This document shows positions 1-10,019 of a stretch of 41,348 bases of DNA, in pieces. Made by a program: the position numbers and the translations under genes. Source of the stretch: Choanephora cucurbitarum (Eukaryota; Mucoromycota; Mucoromycetes; Mucorales; Choanephoraceae); NCBI GenBank assembly GCA_025331435.1, contig JAIWNI010000162.1, positions 1 through 41,348 on the forward strand, written 5' to 3'. The notes beneath the pieces are model-generated. The model was not told the origin of the DNA. It saw only the letters and a list, made by a program, of their open reading frames with translations, and made no database searches. Position 1 is the first letter of the stretch, and each line of letters begins with the position of its first letter.

Positions 1-27
1 AGGTTGCCCTAGAGACATGGTATCGAG
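1..27 (+). other. possible exon end of a truncated gene
   Basis: The window may open inside an exon. The first 27 bases run into GTATGT at 28, and a matching intron end follows: TTGACTC as a branch point and CAATTCAG ending near 71. Reading GGT TGC CCT through this splice gives a short tail that stops at TAG near 136. Nothing is recognisable in the peptide and both splice sites could be chance, so this is only a hint of a gene entering from the left. Confidence 0.15.
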
Positions 28-501
28 GTATGTTGTCTCTCTTTTCTTCTCTTATTGACTCTTCAATTCAGCTGCATGTTATACGTAAATGTCCGTTTTA
101 GTGTATCAATACCATCGAACTGCGTGACTCACGTATAGCATAGAAATACACCTATACTTTCTCATTATCAATTAGCAAAAGCATGGTTGTTTCCATTTTA
201 GTATGAATTAAAGATGGGGAGAGATCATGGAAGCTATTCTTGTTTCTCTACGAGCCGCAGGGAGAGTTGCTTTAATAGGTTTTAAGAAAGCTTCAAACAA
301 AACAAATTCAAATCACGACATGATACATATAAAATGCCAAAGCATTCATCTAAATGAATTTTAGTATGCTGAAAAGTGAACGTTTGGAGTCGAACTACTG
401 TATTTTGTTTCTACATAACTAATTCGATTAGAACTATCGATATTGGTGCGGGCTAATGAATTGATAAGTTAGTTGGACAAAAAGATAGATAATTAGATAG
501 A
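28..501. other. gene-poor stretch left of the SHO1-like gene
   Basis: AT-rich sequence downstream of the minus-strand SHO1-like gene. It contains a 45-codon plus-strand ORF at 227-364 (start MEAILVSLRAAGRVALIGFK) of no recognised family. I looked here on the minus strand for an SH3-coding exon that could complete the SHO1-like protein and saw none. Confidence 0.4.
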
Positions 502-1174
502 TCACTTGCATGCGTTTAGTGACTGTCCTCTTTCTGCAAATCTAGTGGCAACTAACTGAGTAGGAGACTCGTATTGTATGGTCTTCTCAGCAATGTCTTC
601 TGGTTTTATCTGGCCTTTTCCAAAGTAATCGCCTGACTCTCTTAGTCTACCCAACCATGTTGTCTCTTCACTTCCTAGAACAAACAACCAAGCATAATGA
701 ACAATAATCAAAATGATGTATCCTGACACATAAGCATTGCCAGGAACTGATGGTATGCTTGTCTTTGTCAGCTGAACAACATAATCTACTTGAATAGTTA
801 GCATAGGAATACTAGATGCCAATACAGCCACCATCTATATCAACATTTTCTTTAGTTTAGAGATAAAAAAAAAAGGGATACGTTATAGGGTGACATACAA
901 CGATTCGATATTCTCTAGTTGAACCAGTTAAGAAGATAAGCAAGTGACCAGATACAATACAAAATTGATAAACAATGACCCACCATGCACCATGTAACAC
1001 CTTAAGGATACAAGCACCTGAAAATGCAATAATCCATCCACACTTTTTTTTAAAATTTGTCAGTAACATCATTTTTCATGCATTGTTTGTACTTACAATA
1101 GCCAAGATAATAGTAATGAATAGAAATGGGGTTTGTCTTAAACATTTTGGCGACAGCTTTGCCATATCAATCAT
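502..1174 (-). CDS. SHO1: SHO1-like four-helix membrane osmosensor lacking the SH3 domain
   Basis: Three exons read on the minus strand: 1174-1097, 1042-899 and 834-502, all joined in phase 0 and giving 184 residues. Introns have GTAAGT and GTATGT donors; the first has a TACTGAC branch point. The protein has four hydrophobic segments (about residues 15-35, 45-65, 72-95 and 103-122). It matches the membrane part of fungal Sho1, most clearly the WWVIVYQF motif followed by a REYRIV loop, and the GSEETTW stretch after helix 4. Yeast Sho1 is a plasma-membrane sensor and scaffold of the HOG pathway whose cytoplasmic SH3 domain binds the MAPKK Pbs2. Here the tail after helix 4 is only about 60 residues and ends at TGA with no SH3 domain. 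The gene is divergent from the TMEM230 homologue. Membrane-domain homology is fairly sure; osmosensing is inference. Confidence 0.75.
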
Positions 1175-1988
1175 AATAAGATAGAAAGGAAAAGGCTTTA
1201 TGAAAAAGAAATGGAAAAAATAAAGAGTAAGAGAAAAAGTGTTAAATAGGATGACTACAAGGTTATTGTTATGATGATATAAAAAGTTGTTGGAATTTTA
1301 CTGTTTGTGACATATCAGTAATCTGATTTCATTCAGGGACATGATATTGATAATCCCCTCTTTTAAGTCTTTTCTTTAGCTTTCTATTGAAGCTATGCTA
1401 TGGAGAAAGACAGCTTAGTAAACACAACGAAATACGAAATTTGCTTACTGAAGAAGATGGCAGGACAATCTAGTTTTCGAATATATAAAACAGACGATGT
1501 TGTTACCAAATATGCATCAGCCATGTCTCAGCTTTAATACCAGTAAATAACATTCCTTAGTACACTCACAAAAAAAATACACATACGTCTACTTTGGGGT
1601 TGACATTAGATTGTTGAAAGTGTTTTTGTGAATAAGCTCGCTACGATACCCCTATTGGACATAATATGGTGCTTTGTCAACATATAGACACTTTGGTAAC
1701 GAACAAAGGATGAGTAATGATGTATCTTCACTTATAAAAAAGGTCCAACTTTCATTGTAATAACACTTCAAACAGCCCGAAATAACGAGTTAGCAACATC
1801 TTTATCCATAGTTTCTTTTCTTTCATTGAAACCTATATTCATTCCTCCAAAAAGAAGAAGGAAAACTTCCGTTTTTTGATCTGACTACGGTTTATGGTAA
1901 GGCCAAAATTGTAGCAGTTACCATTTTAAGCTATTCGTAACATCATTTTCTTTCCTTTATTCTCTTTTTATTTTTCAGACTGTAGATA
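1175..1988. promoter_or_regulatory. shared divergent promoter region
   Basis: About 0.8 kb between the divergent SHO1-like and TMEM230 genes, with no convincing ORF. A likely 5'-UTR intron of the TMEM230 transcript lies at 1897-1978 (donor GTAAGG, pyrimidine-rich end, acceptor TTTTTCAG). The rest must hold the promoters of both genes, but I see no unambiguous TATA or operator. Confidence 0.4.
1894..1978 (+). promoter_or_regulatory. putative uORF start and 5'-UTR intron of TMEM230 homologue
   Basis: An ATG at 1894-1896 is followed directly by the donor GTAAGG; the intron would end with TTTTTCAG at 1978. Splicing would place this ATG in front of ACT GTA GAT, an 11-codon reading frame that overlaps the main ATG at 1989 in another frame. 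If transcripts start upstream of 1894, this overlapping uORF could reduce main-frame translation. The splice sites are good; transcription start is unknown. Confidence 0.35.
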
Positions 1989-2513
1989 ATGAAGATGCGA
2001 AATCCTCTTAAATCCAAATCTCGATTGAGACGCTTTGCTGAACTTCATGACGATCCTGGCTTTACTTCTGCACAGTTTGAAACGCCAGAAACGCCAAGTA
2101 AATATACCACAACTAGACATACACCTTAATAACTTTCAAAAAACAATAAAAGTTCCCTGGAGTGCTATAGGACTAGCTCTACTCTTATTTGTACTTGGTG
2201 GTTCTTTGTTAGCCATTGGCATCCTGATCAAAATCGGCACCATCACGTCTGAAGCAAGTAAAAATTCATTCGTACGCTGATGCATTAGATTAACTTGTTA
2301 TCATTAGGTGTGGTTGGATAGAGGTACACCATTCATTGTTCTCGGCAGCATAATGTTTGTTCCAGGTAAAACGATGATAAATATACATTGATAAGTGCGG
2401 TATTAAATACGTGTACCTAAAATTCTTTAGGTATATACCACTTGTATATTGCTTATTACGCATACTATAAGTATCCTGGATATGACTTTTCACTCATTCC
2501 TGATTGGGATTAA
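1989..2513 (+). CDS. TMEM230: TMEM230-family small membrane protein
   Basis: Four exons: 1989-2097, 2153-2253, 2308-2365 and 2431-2513, giving 116 residues (human TMEM230 has 120). After a basic N-terminus and a DDPGFTSAQFETPETP segment come two membrane helices (about 38-60 and 72-95). The C-terminal signature PGIYHLYIAYYAYYKYPGYD and final PDWD match the PGFYHLRIAYY and PDFD of animal TMEM230. The family acts in secretory, recycling and synaptic vesicle traffic. The frame joins only if intron 2 begins with GC (donor GCAAGT at 2254, acceptor TTAG ending 2307); the GT one base pair further on leads to a stop. An AATAAA at 2513-2518 overlaps the stop. Divergent from the SHO1-like gene. Identity is sure; the cellular role is by family. 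Confidence 0.9.
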
Positions 2514-4152
2514 ATAAATGTGACCAGCAAACAACTTGTAAATATGAATGTACTGTTTTTGTTTGGGATAGATAGGGCATAGAAATGTGTATATAGCATG
2601 TCTGCTGCATATAGCTATCTCTTCTTTTTTATAAGAAGTTTATAGTGTCGATAAGATGAAATTTGGCTTACGAGGAATTCATTATAGGCTACAAAGTCCA
2701 CAGATATAGGCTCTAATAAAGGGTGTATAGTCGAACTGCTTTTTCCCTCAAGTGTCTTTAGTGAGCTTTATGTTTACTTTGTCATTTGTACTTATTTTAC
2801 CTTTCCCGATTCAATTCCAATATTCTCATAAAGTCTCAAGGCTTGATCCTGATAAATAAGTCAAGTATCTATCTTGTCCTGCCTTTCCATACATTCTTCA
2901 AGTTATGTCTGAAGATAGACTGCCTTTCTCAGGGCAACTGGTGAAACGATTGACAGTAACCATGACAAATTCTATTCAGCCACATCTATTTCGCTTCTAC
3001 AGTCTTCAGTCGATTAGAAAAAAATCTCTAAAAAGCTAAAACAATACGACTAACGTTGTAAGTGATGGTTGTGTTAATTTCTTAAATTGGGTTAAATCTC
3101 CGTTTGCCTTTGAAAAAGAAAGACAAAGAGAGAGATACGGAAAAAGAAGCGAATAGAGAAAAAGTACTTCTGAAGCTACATGTGATTTTCTTTGCCAAAG
3201 CTTGAGTTTTCACGAAGGATGATGAATTCAAACAAAATTCCACTTGCACAAATGCTATTAGAATCTCCTTCAACAGCAAGTTGTCTCCTCAATCATCAGT
3301 GAAGAAAGGGAGGAGGGAAAGACAAGCCCCTTTCGCTCATGTACAAGTATGCATGCGCTTCTTTTCTTTAATGGATGAACGCAGGCCTTTTGTCGAACGA
3401 GCATATGTTTGTTTTGAACACCGTGAAAAAGCCTATTGTTATGCCCCACAAAACCACATGCTTCACACTGGCTGTTTTCTTTTGAATTTTATTTAACTGT
3501 TCAAGGAATAAATTCCTTGAACATCTTGGATTGATCAAAATGGTTTAAACAAGGTGCACCAACTGCGTTTTTCTTCTTAGTCTCATTTGCGTATTGTACT
3601 GACTGTTGCAACAAAACATGCGATCTCATTTAAGATGTTCAAAGGCATGATTGCCTTGAGCAATTACAGGCTACTCATACTTATGCAGTTCAGTACTATG
3701 TTCCATCTATTTTAAAGAGAGCGAAGGATGTGATATGTTAATAGAGAACAGAAATCTCTTACAAGACCCAGTATCAAGGTTATTATATAAACATTGACTT
3801 CTTTTGGCGACGTAAATGGTTATCAGTCATTCCCTTTTCTAAAAAGAAAAAGATAACTGTTGATGTGTTACAGAAATGTCAAGCAGATAGCCTCTTTCTT
3901 TCTTTTCTTTAATCCTTTTCAAATTATGCATATAAAGAAAAACCATCGACAAAATATCCTTTAAGAGAGGCACGAGTTAATAAAAATAGACTGATTCGAT
4001 TGTATATGACAACAAAACAGAGAAATATCTTCACTACAGATATGCTGCAGATGAATTGCTTGCTTAGTTTAAAGACCCTTTTTTCTTATTCTTTATAAAA
4101 GATGTCAATTGGACTAGCTTAGCCACTTGAACTTTCTTTATTAGAGCATGTA
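2514..4152. other. gene-free stretch with a palindrome
   Basis: AT-rich sequence without a gene I can support. It has a 44-codon ORF at 2905-3039 (start MSEDRLPFSGQLVKRL) with no known relative, overlapping opposite-strand ORFs of about 70 codons near 3082-3496 that look like chance, and a perfect palindrome at 3498-3523 listed separately. Confidence 0.35.
3498..3523. repeat. perfect 11-bp inverted repeat
   Basis: Arms TGTTCAAGGAA and TTCCTTGAACA separated by TAAA. It could form a small hairpin or bind a dimeric factor. The TTC and GAA triplets recall heat-shock elements, but their spacing does not fit the standard 5-bp pattern. It is not next to a supported gene. Confidence 0.5.
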
Positions 4153-4325
4153 CAATAGTCGCTTTATTTGAGAGTGTTCATATTCTCTGAAAATGTAGTC
4201 TTATATTGCGATACTCTTAAATTGAATGGTGCTTTAGCGCTTGAAACGATTTTCAAGTTAAAAGATTACTACTTTTATATTGAACATACTTCTAAATAAG
4301 ACACTCTCAGATTGAGCGACTACTG
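4153..4325. mobile_element. TA-flanked MITE, family A copy 1
   Basis: A 173-bp non-coding element with imperfect terminal inverted repeats of about 24 bp: CAATAGTCGCTTTATTTGAG at the left and the reverse of CTCAGATTGAGCGACTACTG at the right. It is flanked by TA at 4151-4152 and 4326-4327. TA target duplications and CA(G)T ends are those of Tc1/mariner/pogo-type elements. The interior contains a GATACTCTTAAA block shared with the copy at 38721-38820. No transposase is encoded, so it depends on one elsewhere. Confidence 0.7.
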
Positions 4326-4327
4326 TA

Positions 4328-5616
4328 TTACAGTTTGGTTCTGATTAAGAAGCACTATTGCACTCGTCGTTACTGTTATGGTGCTATGTTTTTAAACACC
4401 TGAATCATAGAGTGTTGTACGGTTTCAATCAGAGAAGTACTAGTAATCAAAAAATACATATTTGAGTAACTTTTTTTTTTAATTTTATATGTGCTCGCCC
4501 TCAACACAATGAGAGAGAGTGTGTGTGGTACTAGCTCTCACTCATCTATTTTACAGAAAATTACTCTTTAAGTATGCTGATCTAATAACAATCTTCGCTG
4601 TAATAGACGAAGATACTCGGTTTATTTTTCTTGGCTCTTTCAACGATAAATGTTAATCTTCCATCTATGACATGATGCTCAAATTCATTCCTGAATATCG
4701 ACTGCAACACTGACAAAGCTAACCCCAAACACGTTAACATGTTGAAAAATTTCCAAGCTAACAGTTTATAGTGCAAGTACCAGGCATTAAAAAGTCTAAA
4801 TAAGGAGAACCTCTTCAATTAGGGTTGGGTGATAGCCATTATCTTTTGATCAGAATTACCCCTCCCCCCTTTCAGTTGATTCTTATGGTTTCGTAGCTGA
4901 GCATAATACTCTGAGGTAGAAAACAACGACTACAGAATACTATAACTGCACAACAATTCATTGTATCAACCATTTCTTTTGTATACAATATATATTAGCT
5001 CTGTTTACAAGAAAAAAGTATACAAATATCCTGTAAATCAAATGCAGAAGAAGAAATAAAGCAAGTAGTTTTTCTTGGCATTCATTCTGATTAACAAACA
5101 AATAGTGTTTAACCATTGCAAAGATAGACGACGAGTCCACAAAAGTAATAAACTATATGTTTAGCACAAGCAGCCATAGTTGTTATAATGTCTGCTATTT
5201 GGCTGCCAAATTGTGTGCTTTGATAGCATGAAATAAAAATATTGATTTCACAAAAATGTCTAAATTTGATCCAATAACTTCTTACCGTTCATGCAAAGAC
5301 TATGTAAATCACAATCAACTGGGATAATCATACATGGAGTGTTTGAAACGCACATTGTAAGGCTTTTATTTGCTATAGAGACTTAAATCTCATCAGATAT
5401 CGACCAAAGTGTATTTCATACCAGGATAGCACAAGTACATCATCTGGCTCTGGACAGAATAGAAAAAGTCTAATTTTATGCAATAGGTGAAACGAATAAA
5501 ATCAAACAGCGCGCACAGTATTCTATTTTACCCCCTTTTTCTCTCTTTCTTTTTCTTTTTTTTCTGAAAAATAAATACATATCTTACTGATATATAGAAC
5601 ACTTGATTGTTTGTAG
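4328..5616. other. gene-free stretch upstream of the PRL phosphatase
   Basis: AT-rich with a T/C-rich tract near 5530-5565. The ORFs of 60-78 codons at 4582-4818 and 4958-5140 (minus) show no family signature. CTTACTGAT near 5584 and TTTGTAG just before the ATG at 5617 look like the end of a 5' intron of the phosphatase gene, so an untranslated or short coding first exon may lie here. Confidence 0.35.
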
Positions 5617-6335
5617 ATGAAAGATATGCTCAAACCGCCTGCATACAACAAGATACAAAAACAGCTATTGCACCCACCAACATTAATTGAATACAAAGAC
5701 CTAAGATTTTTGATTACAGATACACCTTGTATCAACAACTTGCCTATTTATATTCAAGTAAACGAAAAGAAAAGGCTTTATTACTATTAGCATTGTCTCA
5801 TTTGTGTTTGTAGGAATTCGAGAGATGTAATGTAACTGATGTTGTTCGATGTTGTAACGCAACTTACTCTCATAGCAGCTTAAAAGAACATGGTATCGAA
5901 GTACATGACTGGACTTTTTCAGATGGTGGACCGCCATCAAAAGAAATTATCAACGAATGGCTAGACCTAGTGGAGTCTCGCTTTAAGCAAAGTCAGCCCG
6001 ATCCAGTGAATGATACTGAAGAAAAGTACGAAAAGAAGGCGCTATCGCCATCAGATAGAAAAAAGCAACCATGTATCGCTGCACATTGTGTTGCTGGACT
6101 AGGAAGGTAAATGTTGCTATCGTAGCATTATTGCATACAGACTAACTCACGGATTGATGTTATATTCAGAGCACCTGTTCTAGTAGCCATTGCATTGATT
6201 GAAGAAGGAATGGACCCCATGGAATCCATTGCATTTATACGAAAGCACAGACGAGGTGCTATCAACAAGCAACAAATAGCTTATCTTGAAAAGTACAGAA
6301 AGCGAAGACAAGACAGCGGTTGTGTTATCAGCTAA
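5617..6335 (+). CDS. PRL/PTP4A-type protein tyrosine phosphatase, prenylated
   Basis: Exons 5617-5757, 5814-6106 and 6170-6335 give 199 residues. The N-terminus [14 protein letters not shown] and the loop VRCCNATYS match animal PRL phosphatases; C61 lines up with the redox-sensitive cysteine. The general acid is probably D84 (WTFSDGGPP). The P-loop HCVAGLGRA has catalytic C139 and an alanine after the arginine, the mark of PRLs. The end is a basic KYRKRR stretch followed by CVIS, a CAAX box for prenylation, so the enzyme should sit on membranes. Animal PRLs also bind CNNM magnesium transporters. An insert of about 22 residues (107-131, with a Ser-Pro site) just before the P-loop makes it longer than the 170-residue animal enzymes. 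AATAAA lies at 6406-6411. The start is the first ATG after a possible 5' intron; M4 is an alternative. Confidence 0.92.
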
Positions 6336-7188
6336 AAATACCCCTCACACGCTTTGTTTATATCTTATTTCTTACTGTATTATCTTAATTACAATTTAGA
6401 CAAACAATAAAGCTTTTTTTTTCTTAGATGATTTAAGGTTTTACTGAAAATGAGATCATTAACGGGTACCGCTACAAACACACAGCATCAATCTATCTAA
6501 ATCACATAAGAGGGTCTTGATTTTTCACGTCTCACACAGCGCTGATCTAGAAAAGATTGTTTTGAAACAGATGAGGTAACACACCTATTTCTATTTCTCG
6601 CGTCAGACCTTCTTACTGCTGAACAAGACGAATAATTTGGGCTAAATTCGTTCAGTCTGAAATCAGCTTAAAGTGTAAAAAAAGAAAAAGAAAGAGTTTG
6701 AAGAAGAGAACAACAAGAGCATTTGATTGTAGTCCTCAGCTTCAATGGAGATGCGGGTGCATATAACTTTTTTTCTTCCAAAGAAACTGATCAAAAATTC
6801 GAAATGCATGTATTAAACTTTGGAAGCGAAGTTATTTTGAAATGCATGATCTTCATACTTGTTGTAGATTATGGCCTGGCTGTTTGATCGTCTCTGATAT
6901 TGAAATCATATGTGCAACCTTCAACTGACCCGCACATCTTTTTTAAAAAAAAGAAACAATAATCATTAAGCATACGATACATCGCCTATTTATCATAAGA
7001 CATCATAATGAAGCAATATAATTCTTTTCAATGCCAAGTCCTGAAAACTTAATGTGTAACTCTGAAGGTAACCTTTGTTTCACCAAGAGAAAAAGACAAC
7101 ATTAAACAAATGATGGAATATTGTTTTTTTCTCAACAAATACAATCTTTCAAAGTAGAACACATGTTAGTAGCGAGAGCCAATATTTG
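6336..7188. other. gene-free stretch
   Basis: Contains the polyadenylation region of the phosphatase gene (AATAAA at 6406) and then AT-rich sequence in which I see no gene, RNA or repeat. Confidence 0.4.
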
Positions 7189-7419
7189 CTAAGCTTTGTT
7201 ATAGATCAATGTGAGCATGAAAGCGAGAAGGTGTTTTTGTTGCAAATAGTTCTTAATTCTAAGGCTGAGCTTTTCGTGATCTATGGTGTCGAAAATAGCC
7301 GCCTCAAAAAAGCTATGAAAATTTAACAGATTGATGAAGACAATTGGGAAGAGAATCTTACATGCCTTGAGAATTGTAACATGATATAGATCACACACAA
7401 AATTCAAAGGAGTTGCCAA
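7189..7419 (-). pseudogene. possible non-LTR reverse transcriptase fragment
   Basis: A 76-codon minus-strand frame contains FDTIDHEKLSLRIKNYL followed by an LLAFMLTLIYNK stretch. This resembles the AF/YDTVDH...LL..L motif around the first catalytic aspartate of LINE-type reverse transcriptases, and the spacing to the following hydrophobic block is right. No FADD-type motif or other RT block is visible nearby, so at most it is a short relic. The match is by eye to a short motif and may be chance. Confidence 0.3.
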
Positions 7420-7619
7420 TTCAGTTTAAAATATCAGGTGCATCAGATAAGAAAACATGTGTTTCAAAGACTTTTCATTAGAAAAATCATCTTTTCCATC
7501 GATGGAACTACAGCAGCCGCAAAAAGTTATGAAATCTGGATTGCTATTCAGCATTTGCAATGGCAGCTCTTTATAGAAAAATGTGATATCATGTTATCAG
7601 CATGATTTTGTGGAGGTGA

Positions 7620-9437
7620 CTTAATTTGCATTTACTGTAGACAGGCTGTACATAGGAAAAGCGCTTGCCCTAATTTGGCTTCGCAAAAGTGTTTCAAGTA
7701 CTACAAAAAGTGCCATGTCAGCTGTTTGCCATTTGAAGCAACCACCTGCAACAATTTTAGAAGACGGCACAGAGGCAATTGGCAATCATGAGTGTTTCGC
7801 TGAGATCGGAGATGTAATTCCAGCGAAGCATATTGGACACTCTTCAGAGGAACAATCCGACTTCGTCAGTAACAGATTATTATAACTTTCTCAAGCTTAG
7901 ACGACCTAATAGACAGGTTAGTGATGCTGATGCGACACATTCCTTTTGTAGCGTACATGAACCAGTAGCCACAAAATACACTCTAACATCTTTAGTTTCT
8001 CAAATTAACTTCAAGATAGAAGCACCTCCTTCAGATATTGAAGGAGCCTATCAAATTGAACGTAAGGCCTAATGAGAGTCAACCATTGCTATATCAGCTC
8101 CTTAATTCCAGAGGTGTTTCAAATTGTCTTTTGCCTTAAACGGAAAAGAATTTTTGCATTACCTCAAATCCAAATTATGAATTTCCTTTATCTATAAGAT
8201 TTCGCATCCAAATCATCAGTTTTTTGATTTCAGCACTTTCCTCTTCCCTATTGCCTCAAACAGGTAATCGTCTCCAAACAGTAGATCTGATTCCATTGCG
8301 CACAATTTCTGTAGCAAAGCGCTTCTTATAATTGATATGTTACTATAAACAGTAATATATACCCTTTCAACCTGAGCCTCTAGATCAGTTGGAGCACCAC
8401 TTAAGCATATATCATCGTTGGATAGAAAATGACATGCTATTGAATATGATTATTTTTGGACACATACATCTATCTTTGCTTTTCATTTTTTGTTTCTCTA
8501 TCTCTCTCTCCATCGTTTCCTCTATCTTTATCTCTATGTTTTTCTCTCTGTTTTTCTCTCTGTTTTTCTCTGATGTCATCGTTTCTTGTTACTCTTTTGC
8601 TCCATTGGCTGCAATGTATCCCAGAGGAAAGGAATTTTGTTATTATATCAAACCTGCTAGTGGCCCCACGTTAAATCGATTTGCTGAGGAGCATTTTGAC
8701 TTGATGGACGATGAGGACTGTACTTTGTGCGAGTTGACAAACAGATGGTGAGATTGCTTCTATGACTTTTTGAAAGGGTTCTAACTAGAACTGAACGAGC
8801 CAAGTCACATCGCCTACGATATCAGTATTTGGAAAAAAAAACTAAGGGTAAGCTAAGCCATTCATAGTTCCCTCATTTCTGTTTTACCTTACTGAGCTTG
8901 CCTATAGGCTCACAGCATCAATGGCATTGTATCATCTATGTTCTAATGGTTGTACGCTTTTGAAAAGAAGAAGAATAAGGACTTGCTTACTATTTGGAAG
9001 AACTGAAAAAACACATTGATGCCTTGAAATCAATTAGCGGCGATGATACCAGCAGAGCACTCGATAAATTAAGCTTGAGAATTCTAGAGATGTATAATGA
9101 TTTGACTCCATTGAAAGAAGAAGTGCTGAAGCTCTCTTCCTCCCGAATTGTTGACTTGATTGACGCTGACTTTGAGGACTATTTTAAGCAGCATATACCA
9201 ACTTGTCATTTTGGCAGCTGATTTCGTTTGAGCGCAGATAGTAAGCTTGGTGCAGAAGAAGAAACCAAAGCGAAGGAAACAAGCCAAGATTTTATTCAGT
9301 GCGTTAACACAAGCTTTTCGGCAGCAAGAAAGCATGTGTTCTTGCAGCGTGCTGATTTAGAAGAAGAAGGCTTTTTAGAGGCAGAGGCCTACAGGATCAT
9401 TGATAGCAATAAGTTGTACTTCGAGATACACCTCTGA
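7620..9437 (+). pseudogene. broken or multi-exon coding region of unknown family
   Basis: Plus-strand segments with coding character follow one another in different frames. At about 7625-7790 there is a Cys-rich peptide (CIYCRQAVHRKSACPN, then CFKYYKKCHVSC); an overlapping frame to about 7880 reads AIGNHECFAEIGDVIPAKHI; 7833-8072 is open in a third frame. A fragment near 8600-8750 ends DLMDDEDCTLCELTNRW. From about 8979 to 9437 one frame is open except for a single TGA at 9219-9221, reading LEELKKHIDALKSI before it and AEEETKAKETSQDF after it. I recognise no domain. Frame changes, an internal stop and the lack of good splice sites favour a decayed gene, perhaps transposon cargo, but a spliced lineage-specific gene is possible. 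Confidence 0.35.
8538..8573. repeat. 12-bp tandem repeat, three units
   Basis: Three adjacent units of GTTTTTCTCTCT (the last ends in GA) within a longer pyrimidine-rich stretch from about 8490 to 8575. A minor minisatellite inside the broken coding region. Confidence 0.7.
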
Positions 9438-10019
9438 AAGCAACAATTAGAGAAACTGCTACAGCTGCAACAAAAACCACAGCAGAATATAACGAGAACA
9501 GCTCTTGGGCCGGTATTGCAATACAAAAGCTACATACTATATAGCAAAAAAAAAAGAAGTTGTTTTGGTCGTGCCTTATTACAAGAGACTTTCAGACTAG
9601 CATCTTACTAATTTAATTCTCTGGATCTTTGGTGTAAAGTTTAGTTAACTTACATTTTCATTGTACAGATTTGTTTAAATTAAGTAACTGTAATAGGCAT
9701 TCTTTAGGGTATTGAACAACGCAATCTTTGTTGATTCAAATACGAAACATAGAAAAAGGCATTTTCACGATGACATGCAACATACCCTGCTTTCGCTAAA
9801 GCGTGTGCAATAAAAACTACTCTTCGTCTTGTCATCATAAACAAAAGAAAACAATGTGCTACTCATCTATATAACTCATGAAAGTAGAATCCAGAAAACA
9901 ATGACAGCACATAAATTCAAGAGGCCTTTCATTTCACGATGTTAGGTAAAGTGTGCTTCAATGAGACCCATTAAACATCACAACCCCAAGCGTCAATTTT
10001 GAACATTTTTATGATTGTA
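9438..10019. other. gene-free stretch
   Basis: AT-rich sequence without a supported gene, between the broken coding region and the MITE at 10020. Confidence 0.4.

Noticed and set aside
3082..3496. Two neighbouring 65-71 codon ORFs on opposite strands
   Set aside because: Low-complexity A/G-rich translation, no family match and no splice or promoter signals.
7928..7941. 14-base match TGATGCGACACATT also at 20533-20546, a possible shared repeat
   Set aside because: The match does not extend on either side and a few such 14-mers are expected by chance in 41 kb.
7921..7955. Possible intron GTTAGT...CCTTTTGTAG in the broken coding region
   Set aside because: At 35 bases it is shorter than any intron supported in this window.
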